From: Macrotis lagotis
Taxonomy: Eukaryota; Chordata; Mammalia; Peramelemorphia; Peramelidae
Direction of reading: 5' to 3'
Assembly: GCF_037893015.1 (NCBI RefSeq)
Contig: NC_133666.1
Location: 163,233,051-163,297,050, forward strand
Length of the DNA: 64,000 nt
A program made the position numbers and the translations under genes. Positions 32,127 to 42,594 of this stretch are shown piece after piece. Under the pieces are notes generated by a model. The model was not told the origin of the DNA. It saw only the letters and a program-made list of their open reading frames with translations, and made no database searches. How positions within the stretch are numbered: the stretch's first letter is position 1; each line of letters starts with the position of its first letter.

Positions 32127-34185
32127 GTTTTGTTTTGTTTTGTTTTTCTTCCTCTGGATGGGGATAATATTGTCCATAACCAGTCTAATATAGTTGTCCT
32201 GGCTCTCTGAACTGCTTAGAGAAGCTACTTCAATCAAGGTTGATCATCTCACAATGATGTTGGTAATGTGTACATTATTCTCTTGATTCTGGTCCCTTCG
32301 CTTAGCATCAGTTCCGGTAACTCATTCCATGCTTCTCTAGAGTCTGAACACTTATGGTTTCTTATAGAACAATAATATTCCATAGTATTCATGTACCATA
32401 ATTTGTTTTAACCATTCCCTAATTGATGGACATTCCCTCAATTTCCAATTCTTTGTCATTACAAAAAGAACTGCTATGAATATTTTGGAACATGTGGGAT
32501 TTTCCTTATTTTTTACTATTTCTTCTGGATATAAATCTAGAATTGGAATTGCTGGGTCAAAAGGAATGTGACTCAATCTATTATTGCTCTTTGGGCATAA
32601 ATCCTTATTGCTATTCAGAATGGTTGGATATGTTCATACCTCCACCGGCAGTGCATTAATGTCCCAATCCTTCCACAACCTATCCAAATCTTATTCCCTT
32701 TTTCTCATCTTGGTCATAGAAATAGATGTGAGACAATACCTCGAAGATATTTTACTTTGGATTTCGATAATAATGATTTGGAATATTTTTCATATAATTA
32801 TATATATCTTTTTAATTTATTCATTTGAAAACTATCTATTCATATCCATTGACCATTTACCAATTGGGGGAATGACTTCTAACCTTATGAATGTGATACA
32901 ATTCTCTATATATTTTAGAAATGAGGCCTTTACTAGAACTCCTAGTTATGAAGATTGGTTCCTAGCTTTCTATTTTCCTTCTAATTTTGGCAGCATTGAT
33001 TTCATTAATGCAACCCCTTTTTAATTTAATATAATCAAATCATTAATTTTGCAGTGTACAATTTACTCTAATTCTTTATTTAGAGTTTAATGCACTCTAC
33101 TTCTATGTTTAGTCATAAATTTATCCCATTTCGATAGATTTGCTAGATAGAGTACTTCTCAGTCTGTTGTTTTATTTATCTATGGTGTCACCCTGTATGT
33201 CTAAATCCTGTACCCATTTTGACCTTATTTTGGTATAATGTGTGAGATGTGGGTCAATGCCTTGTTTTTTGACAAATTATTTTCCAGTTTTCCCAATATT
33301 TTTTGTCAAATAGCGAGTTCTTATCCCAGAAGCTGATATCTTTGGACTTGTCAAGCAGTAGATTGCTGTAGCCATTTACTGCAGTTTCTTTTCAACCTCT
33401 CCTAATCCATTGATCAATTACTAGATTCCTTAAGCAGTACCAGGCGGTTTGATGACTGTTGCTTTATAATAGAGTTTTAGATCTGGTGGAGCTAGGCCAA
33501 CTTTCTTTACATTTTTTTATCACTTCCCTTGTTATTCTTGCCCTTTTGTTGCTCCAAATGAATTTTGTTACTCTTTTTTTTCTAGCTTGGTAAAAAAGTT
33601 ATTTGGTAGTTTGACTGGTATGACAATGAATAAATAATTTCATTTGTATAGAATTGTCATTTTTGTTATATTAATTGGGCCTAACTATGAGCAATTGACA
33701 CTTTTCCAATTATTTAGCTTGGACTTTATTTAGGTGGGAAGTGCTTTATAATTATGTTCGTAAAATTTCTGGATCTGTCTAGGCAGATAGATTGCCAACT
33801 GTTTAATGTTGTTTATAGTTACCATGAATAGAATTTCTCTTTCTAGCTCTTGCTCTTGGACTTTGTTGTTCATATATAGAAATGCTGATGATTTATGTGG
33901 GTTTATTTTATATCCTGTTATTCTGATGAATTTGTTAATTGCTTCAGGGAGTTTTTTTAGATGACTTTTCTCAGTTTCTTGAAGTATAACAACATATCAT
34001 CTGCAAGCTTTGTTTCCTCATTGTTAATTCTGATTCCTTCAATTTCTTTTTCTTCTTTTATTGCTACAGCTAGTATTTCTAATGCTATAATGAATAGTAA
34101 TGGTGATAATGGACATCCTTGATTGACCCCTGATTTTAATGGATATTCTTTATGTTTATTCCCATTACATATAATATTTGTTGAT
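31825..34185 (-). mobile_element. LINE-1, antisense, 5'-truncated (3' UTR plus C-terminal ORF2)
   Basis: It has the same layout as 6,064-9,175: 3' end 'ttttcacccatatttatacg', pyrimidine block, (TG)n tract at 32,083-32,124 and 'ccctaattgatggacattcc' (32,417). Antisense ORF2 then runs from about 32,700 to 34,185. ORF2 is broken. A 146-codon plus-strand frame at 32,584-33,024 is a shadow of it. Truncation falls near the reverse-transcriptase region. Confidence 0.9.
32083..32124. repeat. (TG)n microsatellite in L1 3' UTR
   Basis: About 21 TG units at the same 3' UTR site that carries (TG)n at 6,325-6,376. Confidence 0.95.
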
Positions 34186-34865
34186 TAAATTTCTTCATTA
34201 GCACCTGCATATCCAATCACACTCATGCAAATGGATATATTATATGACAGGTTTGTCTTGTGAATGTATCGATATTTTCAAAGCATTTTAAAAATTATGA
34301 TTATTTCTGTTTCCATAATTCCTATGCAAAAAATCAGTTTTATTTCATATTTAATGTTTTTCTGTCAAAGCTGTTTATATGGATAAAGTATGAAAAAATA
34401 GAAGACAAAAGAACAATATATGCACAATCTTTTAAAAGTCACTGAGAGGGCATTCTACTCTTCCATGAGAGGGGGAACTGGTTAGAGGATTGACTGGGAA
34501 AGTTATAATTAGTTAGAAGGAAAATAACAGGGAAGAGACTAAATCATAAGAGGAAAAGGCCTTATTATCAGGAGAGTATTAAAGCTTGTTATGAAATTGT
34601 AGAATTGTGTCTAAACTTGTATTTCTCAGCAATAGACTAAACCTAATACACTGCTGAAAATATACATTACATTACTGCAAATATAGATCATGATATCTAA
34701 AAATTGCTTTTAGGTATCAGATAATCAGATCAAGTTACCATTACTTCTTGAAAGGTATGCAAATTGATTGACTTTTCTAAAATCACCTCAGCAACTTATA
34801 TTTTCTGTGACTCTTAAGATAAAAACCTCCTTTCCTTGTTTTTTTTTTGTATTAAAATAAAACTT
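34186..34865. other. No recognisable feature
   Basis: No gene or recognisable transposon. Confidence 0.5.
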
Positions 34866-34869
34866 TTTT

Positions 34870-34965
34870 TCTTAAAGGTAGGGATTATCTAGATGCCTTT
34901 ATCACTGAATGCTCAACATTTCACATAGAACTTGGCACCTAGTAAGTCCTTAATGAATGCATTCT
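34870..34965 (+). mobile_element. L2-type LINE tail, plus orientation
   Basis: 'ggtagggattatctagatgc' (34,877), 'cacatagaacttggcaccta' and 'gtccttaatgaatgc' follow the order of the L2 3' terminus (consensus ideas: 'gggcagggact..', 'agcacagtgcctggcacata', 'cttaataaatgc'). Confidence 0.6.
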
Positions 34966-35139
34966 TTTTTCATTTACATTTTCTTGCATTCAAAAATTCT
35001 GGTAGACAAAAATAACGTTTTGTAGTTAAGATATTTTGTTATTTTGTAACATTTGCCTTGACCTATATTTTTATTAATTTGGTTATTTTTTGATCAGTCT
35101 TCATAAAAAGACAGTTTCATGCATTTTAAAGGAAATCTA

Positions 35140-35285
35140 TTTCACAGGATTTAGAGGTAGGAAGCCCTTTAGAGGCTACCCAATCTAAATCTTTCATTTA
35201 ACAGATGAAAAAGAAGTCCAGAGAGGTAAAGAGATATGTTAAGTGTCATAGAATTACTGAAAAGTTGGGATTATTAATGTAGAAG
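35140..35285 (-). mobile_element. MIR-like fragment, antisense
   Basis: 'tttagaggtaggaagccctt' is followed by 'tctttcatttaacagatgaa', 'gtccagagaggtaaagagat' and a damaged core 'taagtgtcatagaatta'. The order resembles antisense MIR/MIR3. Boundaries are approximate. Confidence 0.5.
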
Positions 35286-35589
35286 TTTTCATTGCAGGTA
35301 AAATAATTTTTCTTCCATTTCCTAATGTGTATTCTAACAAAAATGAGGAAAAAAAAGATAAAAAAATTAAGAAAACAATGAAAATAGTTAAAATCAGCAT
35401 TATGCTTAGAAAATGCCAAAATTTGATGTAGCTGGGGGAGAAAATATTCTTATATTTCTAAATAGTATTAACTACATATTAGTGGGGGAAATGGCATTGC
35501 ACAAAGCTAAAAACCAATTAATTATCTGTCATATAGCTGAAATTGAACTGTGATACAGAGAAAAGAGGAAAATATGTTGAATTTTGTTA

Positions 35590-36110
35590 AAGAAATCCAT
35601 GAATTATTTCTTTAATATTTACACATGGAAGGAGATGTATTAGATGCTATAGATGCAAAGAAAATAATGAAAATATTCCCGATCTTTAAAGATTCCTAAT
35701 TCAATTACAGAAGAAAGCCTGTATCAATAAAAATATGCACAAAAAAATATAAGTCGCTGAAGGTAGGAAAGCTTTTTGGGAGAAGAGTTAGCAACCAAGC
35801 GATTCCTCATGTATGAGGAAGATTTTGAGTTGGACTTTGAAATAAATTAGGGATTTTCAGAATACAAAACAAAAAGGAGGTATATCCCAGAGGAAAAACA
35901 AACTGTGCAATAGTACAGAGATGGGTAAATGTGTCCATGAAAATGAATAATGCATATTAATGCTGGAAAGATAGGTCAGATCAAGGTTGTGAAGTGCTTT
36001 AAATGGCAAACAATTAATTTTCATTTTACAAGTAATGGAGAGTAATAGAATGTGTGAGGTGGGGAGTAGTACTATGAGTCTTATGACTTGGATTTGCATA
36101 ATAGCAATTT
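35590..36110 (+). mobile_element. Unclassified ancient interspersed repeat
   Basis: It carries a block order shared with 41,630-42,400: 'tagatgctatagatgcaaag', 'ctgaaggtaggaaagctttt', then 'gatcaaggttgtgaagtgct' (35,979) and 'caattaattttcattttaca'. At the second locus the corresponding 'aagaacttaaaag..aattaatttttgaattta' is followed by 'acatgatcagatgtgggatt'. This is an old mammalian dispersed repeat of unknown class. No open frame. Confidence 0.4.
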
Positions 36111-36224
36111 GAAACTGGTTAATTATGGAAAAGTGACAACCTCTGTCCTCCTCAAATTGCTTTATCTTTGAAATGAAATTATTGAAAAAGGTGAAGGTAA
36201 AAATTATTTCCAGGTATGTATCTA

Positions 36225-36545
36225 TATCTTCCTAAGAAGACCACAACATCAGGGAGGTGATGCAATGACAAACACATGAATTGGGTTTGAGTAAGAGGGT
36301 GTTGTACTAAGTCACCAGACTCACTTTCTCCTCCAGAGCCATCTGGGTCCAGTTGCCAGATATGAATCAGGACAACTGGAAGTGGACCTAGATGCAGGAC
36401 AACCAGAGAATTAAGTGTCTTACCCAAGGTCACACAGCTAGTAAATGGCAAGTGTCTGAGGCTGGATTTGAATTCCCATCCTTCTGAATCCAAGGTCTGT
36501 GTTCTATCAACTGTGTCATCTAACTGCTCTTGTACCTATGGAATG
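36225..36545 (-). mobile_element. Antisense SINE with RTE-type tail
   Basis: 'gaagaccacaacatcaggga' and 'gactcactttctcctccaga' (36,319) form the antisense tail family. They are followed directly by the antisense CORE 'aagtgtcttacccaaggtca' (36,413), the B-box 'ggatttgaattcccatcc' (36,464) and the head. The two modules are contiguous, which suggests a SINE whose 3' end comes from an RTE-type LINE. Confidence 0.6.
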
Positions 36546-36739
36546 TAGAAAGAAATTGGTGGTTGTCACAACAGTAAAACTTTCATTCAAGGTCAAGATT
36601 AAAATACTTAGATTTATTTTGACATATGTATTCATTTTCATTTCACACTAGATCTTACCATCAGAACCAAAATATACATAGTCTCATATGTGTAACTTTT
36701 GTCAATTTTGTGGATTATTATTAATATTAATTTATGTAT

Positions 36740-37050
36740 AGACTAAGATGGTTAGGTTAGGTGCTGCAGTGGATAGAATACTGGCCCTTAAGTCTTATTT
36801 TCATGAGATCATATCTGGCTTTAGATATTTAGTAACTGTGTGACCCTAAGCAAGTCAATTAATCCTATTTGCCTTAGATCCCTGATTTATGCAAAGAACT
36901 GGAGATAGGGATGGCAAACCATTCCAGTTTCTTTGCCAAAAACAAAACAAAACAAAACAAAACAAAATAAAACAAAACAAAACAAAACCAAATAGGTTCA
37001 TGAAGATTCAGATGTGACTGAAAATGATTGAACAACAATAACAAACAATG
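36740..37050 (+). mobile_element. CORE-SINE, plus orientation, with (AAAAC)n expansion
   Basis: The tRNA-like head 'ggtgctgcagtggatagaat' (36,760) is followed by the core 'gtgaccctaagcaagtcaat' (36,840) and 'ggcaaaccattccagtttct' (36,913). The tail then resumes as 'ttcagatgtgactgaaaatg' (37,007). Between 36,940 and 36,992 a run of AAAAC units has expanded inside the 'ttgccaa(g)aaaac' part of the tail. Confidence 0.88.
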
Positions 37051-37600
37051 GAAATATATTTTACATCACTTTGCATGTATAATTACAATTAAATTACTTA
37101 CCTTCTGAAGGAAAGAGGAGAGACAGGAATGAAAAAACCCTTAAAATTTAAAAATGATTGTTAAAAATTTTTACATGCAATTTGCAAGTATCTGATGAAA
37201 TAATAATTAAAATAAATTTAAATGAGAATAGTAATTATAGCACCTACCTCCAAAGGTTATAATGGGGATCAAATGAAATGTTATTTGTAAATTTCTTAGC
37301 AGAATGTCATCTGAATAATAAATTTTTATTTCCATCACCAAAAAAGAAGAAAAAAAAAAGAATCTCTATGACTTCTCCATCAGAAAAGTCAAATCAGAGA
37401 TTAAAGAAAAACACAATAGAAAATAAGTAAAAAGGTTCACCTTTTTTTGGATTTATTTTGGATCAACATTTGCTGTAATATAGTATTATAATTTGCCATA
37501 TGATATTATTGTATTTGATTATTAAGAAGTTATGTTTTTATAAAACTGTCATTCATATTAGTCCTATGACATCAGCATGGATATATTTTCTACCTTCTTT
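37051..37600. other. No recognisable feature
   Basis: AT-rich. A MIR-like 3' segment may be present at 37,210-37,330 ('gtaattatagcacctacctc', 'gatcaaatgaaatgttattt'). Confidence 0.45.
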
Positions 37601-37609
37601 AATGTGTAC

Positions 37610-37735
37610 ATGTTCTTCCTTTAGGGCACAGAATCTTTCCTTTTTTTAATATGTATTTGCAGTACCTAGAACATTGCTTTTTTTTTTGCTAGATGCTTAA
37701 TAAATGCTTGGTGAATTAATTGGATTGAAGCGAAT
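37610..37735 (+). mobile_element. L2-type LINE tail, plus orientation
   Basis: 'tagggcacagaatctttcct' and 'gtatttgcagtacctagaac' are followed by 'gctagatgcttaataaatgc' and 'ttggtgaattaatt', which is L2 3'-terminal order. A T10 tract interrupts it at about 37,679. Confidence 0.6.
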
Positions 37736-38416
37736 TCAATTGACTATAAATAAAACAGAAAAGATTTGTTTGGAAAGTTGTTCAGTACTTTTGATAAGTC
37801 TGTCTCTCAATTCACAAACTTGGAATAATCATATTTGTAGGATAATGGAACTACAGGTTGGATTTAAGTAGTCACATAATGATTATTTTGATGGGAAAAG
37901 TGGTACAGAAGATATGATTAAAGATATTTTTGACACATTGAAAATGTAAATAATATGAATGAAAATCAAATATCTGCATGAATTTTATTTATAAAGATTA
38001 AATTTAATGAAAATTGAAAAAAGAACATGACTAGAAAAGGAGGTAGGCTAGTACTGTAAAAAAATGAAGAATAAAGAATGATAGAGGGTTTCTCTACCTC
38101 AGTGCAATAAATTGACCTTACTTATAAGATTTATGAAAAGATGTGAATAAGGATTACACAGCATTAGAAAGTATGGATGAAATTCCTTTCAGACCAGCAT
38201 TGGGAGCACTGACACTGGTAAGATCATTCATTCATCTAAATATTAAATTGGATCATTACCATGATTTTCATTATTGACTCAAAGAGATCTTAATAGCAGT
38301 TACATCACTGAAAAAACAAAGCAAAATATCATTCTTCTTATCTAGCAAGACTTCTTTTCTTTAAAGAACAATGATTTTCACAGACTGGGACTGCTCATGT
38401 AAAAAGACTTCAAATT
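37736..38416. other. No recognisable feature
   Basis: Ordinary sequence up to the target-site duplication of the first HAL1-like element. No gene-like signal. Confidence 0.5.
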
Positions 38417-38426
38417 AAGTTAATTT
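38417..38426. repeat. Target-site duplication of HAL1-like element 1, left copy
   Basis: AAGTTAATTT, identical to 41,431-41,440. It abuts the antisense A-tail of the element. Confidence 0.7.
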
Positions 38427-38610
38427 ATTTTATTTTATGTATATGTATGTATTTGTGTATGTATTTTTATTCAAATGATGTTTTTTATACATTACTAAAA
38501 TATTCTTGCTTAAGAGCAAACATAATACCCCCTCCCCCCAAAAAATAGAACCTCATGAGCAATAAAGGAAAGAGTAAAAAATTAAAATTAAAATTAAATA
38601 ATAATAATAG

Positions 38611-38759
38611 GGGAAGCCAGGTGGTGCAGTGGATAGAGCACCAGCCCTGGAGCCAGGAGCACCCGAGCACAAATCTGGCCCCAGACACCCAACAATCACA
38701 CAGCTGTGTGACCCTGGACAAGCTGCCCCAACCTTATTGCCCCACAAAAACAAAAAAAA

Positions 38760-38770
<11 letters not shown>
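38611..38770 (+). mobile_element. tRNA-headed SINE in HAL1-like element 1 (first of a pair)
   Basis: The head 'caggtggtgcagtggataga' (38,619) and 'accagccctggagccaggag' are followed by a degenerate B-box and 'acagctgtgtgaccctggac'. It ends 'ttgccccacaaaaac' and an A-run. It follows an (AAT)n stretch and is followed by (AAT)n. It is absent from element 2, where the flanks are contiguous, so it is a later insertion. Confidence 0.85.
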
Positions 38771-38790
<20 letters not shown>

Positions 38791-38799
38791 GTAGTAGTA

Positions 38800-38990
38800 G
38801 GGGCAGCCACGTGGTGCAGTGGACAGAGCACCAGCCCAGGAGCCAAGAGTGCTCAGATCCAAATCCAGCCTTAGACAACCTGCAATAACCCAGATGTGTG
38901 GCCCTGGATAAGCCATCCAACTCTATATGCCCTGCAACCCCCCATTATTATTATTATTAGTAGTAGTAGTAGTAATAATAATAAATAATA
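38800..38990 (+). mobile_element. tRNA-headed SINE in HAL1-like element 1 (second of a pair)
   Basis: 'cacgtggtgcagtggacaga', 'accagcccaggagccaagag', then a B-box-like 'cagatccaaatccag' and 'gatgtgtggccctggataag'. It is bracketed by (AAT)n/(TAG)n tracts at 38,763-38,802 and 38,943-38,993. It is oriented and structured like the first copy 190 bp upstream and is also absent from element 2. Confidence 0.85.
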
Positions 38991-39191
38991 ATAGTGCTTC
39001 AGTCTGTGTTCCAACACCTCCAACTTTGTCATGGATGGATCACATTCTTTATGATAAGTCGATCACAAAATCCATTTTTCCACTGTTGCCATTGCTGATT
39101 GCAACTGCCTCCATTCATACTTACCCACTACTATATATTATATTATATTTTCTCTCTCCTTTCACTCTATCCCTCTTCTTAAATATGCTGT

Positions 39192-39345
39192 AGGGTTGTT
39201 GAGTGGTGTAGCAGATAGATCACCGTGCCTGGGACCAAGAGGTCCCGAGCCCACATACCACCCCTTTGGCCCAGCAATCACCCAGTCCTGTGGTCCCAGA
39301 CAGACCATCCAATCCCAGCCCCTTGTAAGAAGTAAAAAAAAATGT
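39192..39345 (+). mobile_element. SINE shared by both HAL1-like elements (copy 1)
   Basis: The head 'gagtggtgtagcagatagat' (39,208) is followed by 'ccgtgcctgggaccaagagg', 'ccacataccacccctttggc', 'accatccaatcccagcccct' and 'gtaagaagtaaaaaaaaatg'. The same diverged SINE, at the same point and with the same flanks ('aaatatgctgtaggg' before, 'aatgtgtaatatctg' after), is in element 2 at 60,048-60,200. It was therefore present in their common master. Confidence 0.8.
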
Positions 39346-39801
39346 GTAATATCTGCCCACTCACATCCCCCCTTCCCGCCCCCTTCTCTCCTTCTTACTC
39401 TAGATGTCTATACCCCATTAAGTATATATGCTGTTTCCTCTTCTACTTACCTCTGATGAGACCGAAGGTTTCCTCATTCCCCCTAACCTTCCCCCCTTCC
39501 ATATCATTGCAATAGCTCATTGTAATAAAAAAATCTTATTATATGAAATATCTTTGCCTATTCCACCTCTCCTTTCTCTTACTCCACTTACATTTCCCTT
39601 TTATCCATTGACTCCATTTTTGTAATATATTATATCTTCAAATTCAGCTCTCTCCTGTGCTTCATCTAGGACAAACTCCTTCTACCTCCTCTATTAAATG
39701 AGAAATTTCTCATGAGTATTATCAGTATCATTTTTCTATTCAGGAATACATGTAGTTCATGATCATTAAGTCCCTCATATTTTACCCTTCTCTTCCACTC
39801 T

Positions 39802-40452
39802 TTATGCTTCACATGAGTCCCGTATTTGAAGATCAAACTTTCTGTTCAACTCTGGCCATTTCAGAAGGAACATTTGAAATTCACCTGGTTCATTAAAAAT
39901 CCATCTTTTTCCCTGGAAAAGGATGTTCAGTTTTGCTGGGTAATTGATTTTCAGTTGCATTCTGAACTCTTTATCCTTCCGGAACATTATATTCCAAGCC
40001 CTACAAGCCTTTAATGTAGTTGCTACTAAGTCCTGTGTGATCCGGACTGCAGCTCCATGATATTTGAATTGTGTCTTTCTGGCTGCTTGTAATATTTTCT
40101 CTTTGACCCGGGTTTTCAGGAGCTTGGCTATAATATTCCTGGGGGTTGTTTTGTTTGGACCTCTTTCTGGGGGAGATTGGTGCATTCTCTCATTTTCTCT
40201 TTTGCCCTCTGCTTGTAGGACATCTGGGCAATTTTCCTGTAGGAATTCTTTAAAAATGATGTCAAGGCTCTTTGCCTGATCATGACTTTCAGGTATCCTG
40301 ATAATTTTTAAATTATCTTTCCTGAATCTGTTTTCCAGATCAGTTGTTTTTTCAATGAGATGTTTCACATTTTCTTCTAATTTTTCATTCTTTTGGTGTT
40401 GAAGTACTGTGTCTTGATTTCTCATAATGTCAGCAGCTTCCCTCAGTTCCAT
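39802..40452 (-). CDS. HAL1/L1 ORF1p-like protein, C-terminal 216 codons intact
   Basis: ORF1p is the RNA-binding, trimeric chaperone of L1 ribonucleoproteins. This open frame covers the end of the coiled coil (residues 1-45, heptad-like with E-K-L-E-E-N-V-K-H-L-I), the RRM (about 46-130) with D-N-L-K-I-I-R-I-P-E, and the C-terminal domain. The C-terminal domain contains R-N-I-I-A-K-L-L-K, Y-H-G-A-A-V-R-I-T-Q-D-L and F-Q-G-K-R-W-I-F. The canonical L1 ORF1p RNA-contact Arg in the V-R-I-T segment is present. The stop at 39,802 fits the family's usual end. The N-terminal part (40,889-40,605) is in another frame, so one frameshift separates it from this piece and a full protein cannot be made. 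The Met at 40,452 is internal to the ancestral protein. Confidence 0.75.
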   Translation of the reverse strand: MELREAADIMRNQDTVLQHQKNEKLEENVKHLIEKTTDLENRFRKDNLKIIRIPESHDQAKSLDIIFKEFLQENCPDVLQAEGKRENERMHQSPPERGPNKTTPRNIIAKLLKTRVKEKILQAARKTQFKYHGAAVRITQDLVATTLKACRAWNIMFRKDKEFRMQLKINYPAKLNILFQGKRWIFNEPGEFQMFLLKWPELNRKFDLQIRDSCEA

Positions 40453-40604
40453 TCTACATCTGAAGGATTTTGTTTTCCTCAGAGAGCTTTCTTATTTCTT
40501 TTTCTATATGGCAAGTTTTACTTTTTAAAGCACTCTTCTCCTCAATAAATCTTTGAACTGTTTTATCCATTTGATCTATGCTGGTTTTTAACATGTTGTT
40601 TACT

Positions 40605-40889
40605 TCAGCATTTTTTTGCATCTCTGTAACTAAGCTGCAGACTTCTTTTTGATGTTTTTTCCTGCTTTGCTCCCATTTCTTTCCCCAGTTTTTCTTCTAT
40701 CTCCCTTATTTGATTTTCAAAATCTTTTTTGAGTTTTGTATTAGCCTGAGCCCAATTTCTGTTTTTCTTGGAGTCTTTAGATGCAGGAGCTTGTACTTCC
40801 TCATCTTCAGATTGAGTATTTTGATCCTTTTTGGGATCATAGACTATGTATTTCTCAATGGTGTTCCTCTTTTTCTTCCATTTAATCAT
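40605..40889 (-). pseudogene. HAL1/L1 ORF1 N-terminal fragment, frameshifted
   Basis: A 94-codon frame with a basic N-terminus and a coiled-coil-like D-F-E-N-Q-I-R-E-I-E-E-K-L-G. Element 2 has the same block (D-F-K-N-Q-V-R-E-I-E-E-K-L-G, minus strand at about 62,060-62,015). Its frame differs from that of 39,802-40,452. The M-I-K start here corresponds to M-S-K in element 2. Confidence 0.7.
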
Positions 40890-40899
40890 TTCCTCAGCC

Positions 40900-41430
40900 T
40901 GTGCCTGGTCTTGGGGTGCTTCCTGAGCTTTTGAGTATTATTGAGACATCCCCCCCACCACCACAAGGATCTCAGTGTGTGAGGCTCTATCTTCCCTCCT
41001 GGTCTGTGAATGACCACAAGCACACCCCTCTGTCATGGGGCTGAGGTGGGGGGGTGGGGTTTCTATTCTATGGGAGGCCTAGACTGTGCTCAGGATCAGA
41101 ATGTGTTTAGAGTCCCAGGGTCCAGTTCCAGGTACAGAGGACAGACCTCAGAATTCTGTCTCCACTCCCCTTCCTAGGCTGAGTACTCAAGACTCAGTTG
41201 CCTGGGGGCTCCTGCTTACTGGCTCCGCCTACATACAGTTCCTGGATCTGAGGTGCCATGGCCACGCTGCTTGCTGAGTACTCTGAGTGCTGGGCATCAC
41301 ATGCTAGCTGTGGCAGAGGTTCCCCTACTGATCTTCCAAGTTGTGCCCAGTACTCCCCAGGGTGTAGGTCAGGAAACTGCCCCTGCTGCTGTGAGGCTCT
41401 TTTCCTGTCACCATCTTCATTCTGCCCCCC
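40900..41430 (-). promoter_or_regulatory. 5' UTR (presumed internal promoter region) of HAL1-like element 1
   Basis: A GC-rich, C/T-skewed stretch (plus strand) between ORF1 and the element's 5' end, with blocks shared with 62,200-62,990 of element 2, such as 'tgagtactc' with flanking text near 41,180 and 62,507. L1-type elements carry their RNA polymerase II promoter in this part. No specific factor sites are claimed. Confidence 0.5.
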
Positions 41431-41440
41431 AAGTTAATTT
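41431..41440. repeat. Target-site duplication of HAL1-like element 1, right copy
   Basis: AAGTTAATTT, identical to 38,417-38,426, directly after the element's 5' end. Confidence 0.7.
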
Positions 41441-41625
41441 CTTATGAGAAAATACATATCTTATACTGTTTTCAGTGACTTCATTTCATATATACTATTA
41501 ATAATTAAATAATAATCACCAATCTTAACTAAGTAAAGATCAACAAATGCAATTAAGATACATTACTTATACTCACATCTTATTAATTTTTAGCTTACTT
41601 TTCAAAAACACCAAGTTAAAAAAAT
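41441..41625. other. No recognisable feature
   Basis: Short AT-rich interval. Confidence 0.5.
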
Positions 41626-41629
41626 TCTT

Positions 41630-42400
41630 TCAGACTCTGTACTAGCCACTGGAAGTAGGAGAAATAAAACTGTAGAAGCAAAAAAAAATGTCATTGCTTC
41701 TAATCATGTTTCATTTTATTGGGAAGAACTAATCAGATTATTTAATATATGCAAGTAATGATTTTTCTGGTGAGGCTTAGACTGACTTTCTTGAACATTA
41801 ACCTTAGTCCCTAAAGACTTTAAGAGATGCATTTCTACCAAGACTGGGGAAAGAGTAAAGTCACCAAACATAATTTTATTTTCCAGTCCAGAACTTGGGT
41901 ATTCATGACCAGTCCTCTGTTTATACAATACATGTACGAGGAATGCAAGATATAAAAGCGGGGGAATCAGGAAAGGCTAAATATAGAAAGTGAAACTTGA
42001 GAAGAGTTTTGAAGGGAGTAAGGGATTCAAAGGGCCAAAAAGGGAGGAAGGAAGGAATTCCAGGGATAGAAGAGAGCCAACACAAATGGAAGATTTAAAA
42101 CATAATAAAAGGAAGTTTGGCTGAATTCAGATTACATAAAGGAAAATAATATATAATAAAATTAGAAAGATATATTGTGTCTATATTATAAAGAACTTAA
42201 AAGTTAAATATTAAAAATTAATTTTTGAATTTAGAAGCAACAGAAAGCCACTGGAATTGAGTAGAGGAATGACATGATCAGATGTGGGATTTGAAGAAGA
42301 AAAGAAACATTTTAGCTAATATTCATAGGTTGGATTGAACAGAAGAGAAAGTAGGAATATGCATAAATTGAGGAAGAACTAAGAAATATTCAGGAACAGG
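41630..42400 (+). mobile_element. Unclassified ancient interspersed repeat
   Basis: Block order includes 'ctctgtactagccactggaa' (41,634), 'attccagggatagaagagag' (42,057) and 'aggaagtttggctgaattca' (42,111). These are followed by 'caacagaaagccactggaat' (42,239) and 'aatgacatgatcagatgtgg' (42,270). Parts recur at 35.6-36.1 and 13.2-13.6 kb. It matches recalled text of an old mammalian dispersed repeat whose class I cannot state. Confidence 0.45.
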
Positions 42401-42594
42401 TTACAGATATTGGGTGATAGAGAATGTAATCGAATACTATTGTACCACAAGAAATGATGAACAAAATTTATTGAAATATGGTAAAGCTTGTATGTGTTGT
42501 TGGTAAAACAAATGAAACTAGGAATCAGCTGATATCATTACTACAAGAATGTATATGAAAAAATCATTTGAATGCATTTGAATACTGAGTTAAA

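Larger units (their letters stand above)
38427..41430 (-). mobile_element. HAL1-like half-LINE, element 1 (5' UTR, ORF1, 3' tail; no ORF2)
   Basis: Read on the minus strand it starts with an L1-type 5' end ('gcagaatgaagatggtgaca', ending at 41,426). It has a GC-rich 5' UTR (about 40,900-41,430), ORF1 (40,889-39,802) and about 1.2 kb of 3' region with three SINE segments. It ends in an A-rich tail at about 38,430. Identical 10-bp AAGTTAATTT repeats flank it. The element at 59.7-63.0 kb has the same order and the same 3' end ('attactaaaatattcttg' on the plus strand at 38,491 and 59,780). Two independent insertions with the same ORF2-less structure and intact ends point to a real non-autonomous family, as known for mammalian HAL1, not a random deletion. 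Confidence 0.8.

Noticed and set aside
32584..33024. 146-codon plus-strand open frame
   Set aside because: It is antisense to L1 ORF2/3' UTR. The residues match no family and the DNA aligns with L1.
38553..38920. Several 70-97-codon frames with poly-I or poly-L runs
   Set aside because: They arise from (AAT)n tracts and SINE heads in the half-LINE tail.
38611..38990. Possible tRNA genes
   Set aside because: The tRNA-like heads with B-box-like motifs belong to SINEs. No cloverleaf with a proper anticodon arm and acceptor stem could be supported.
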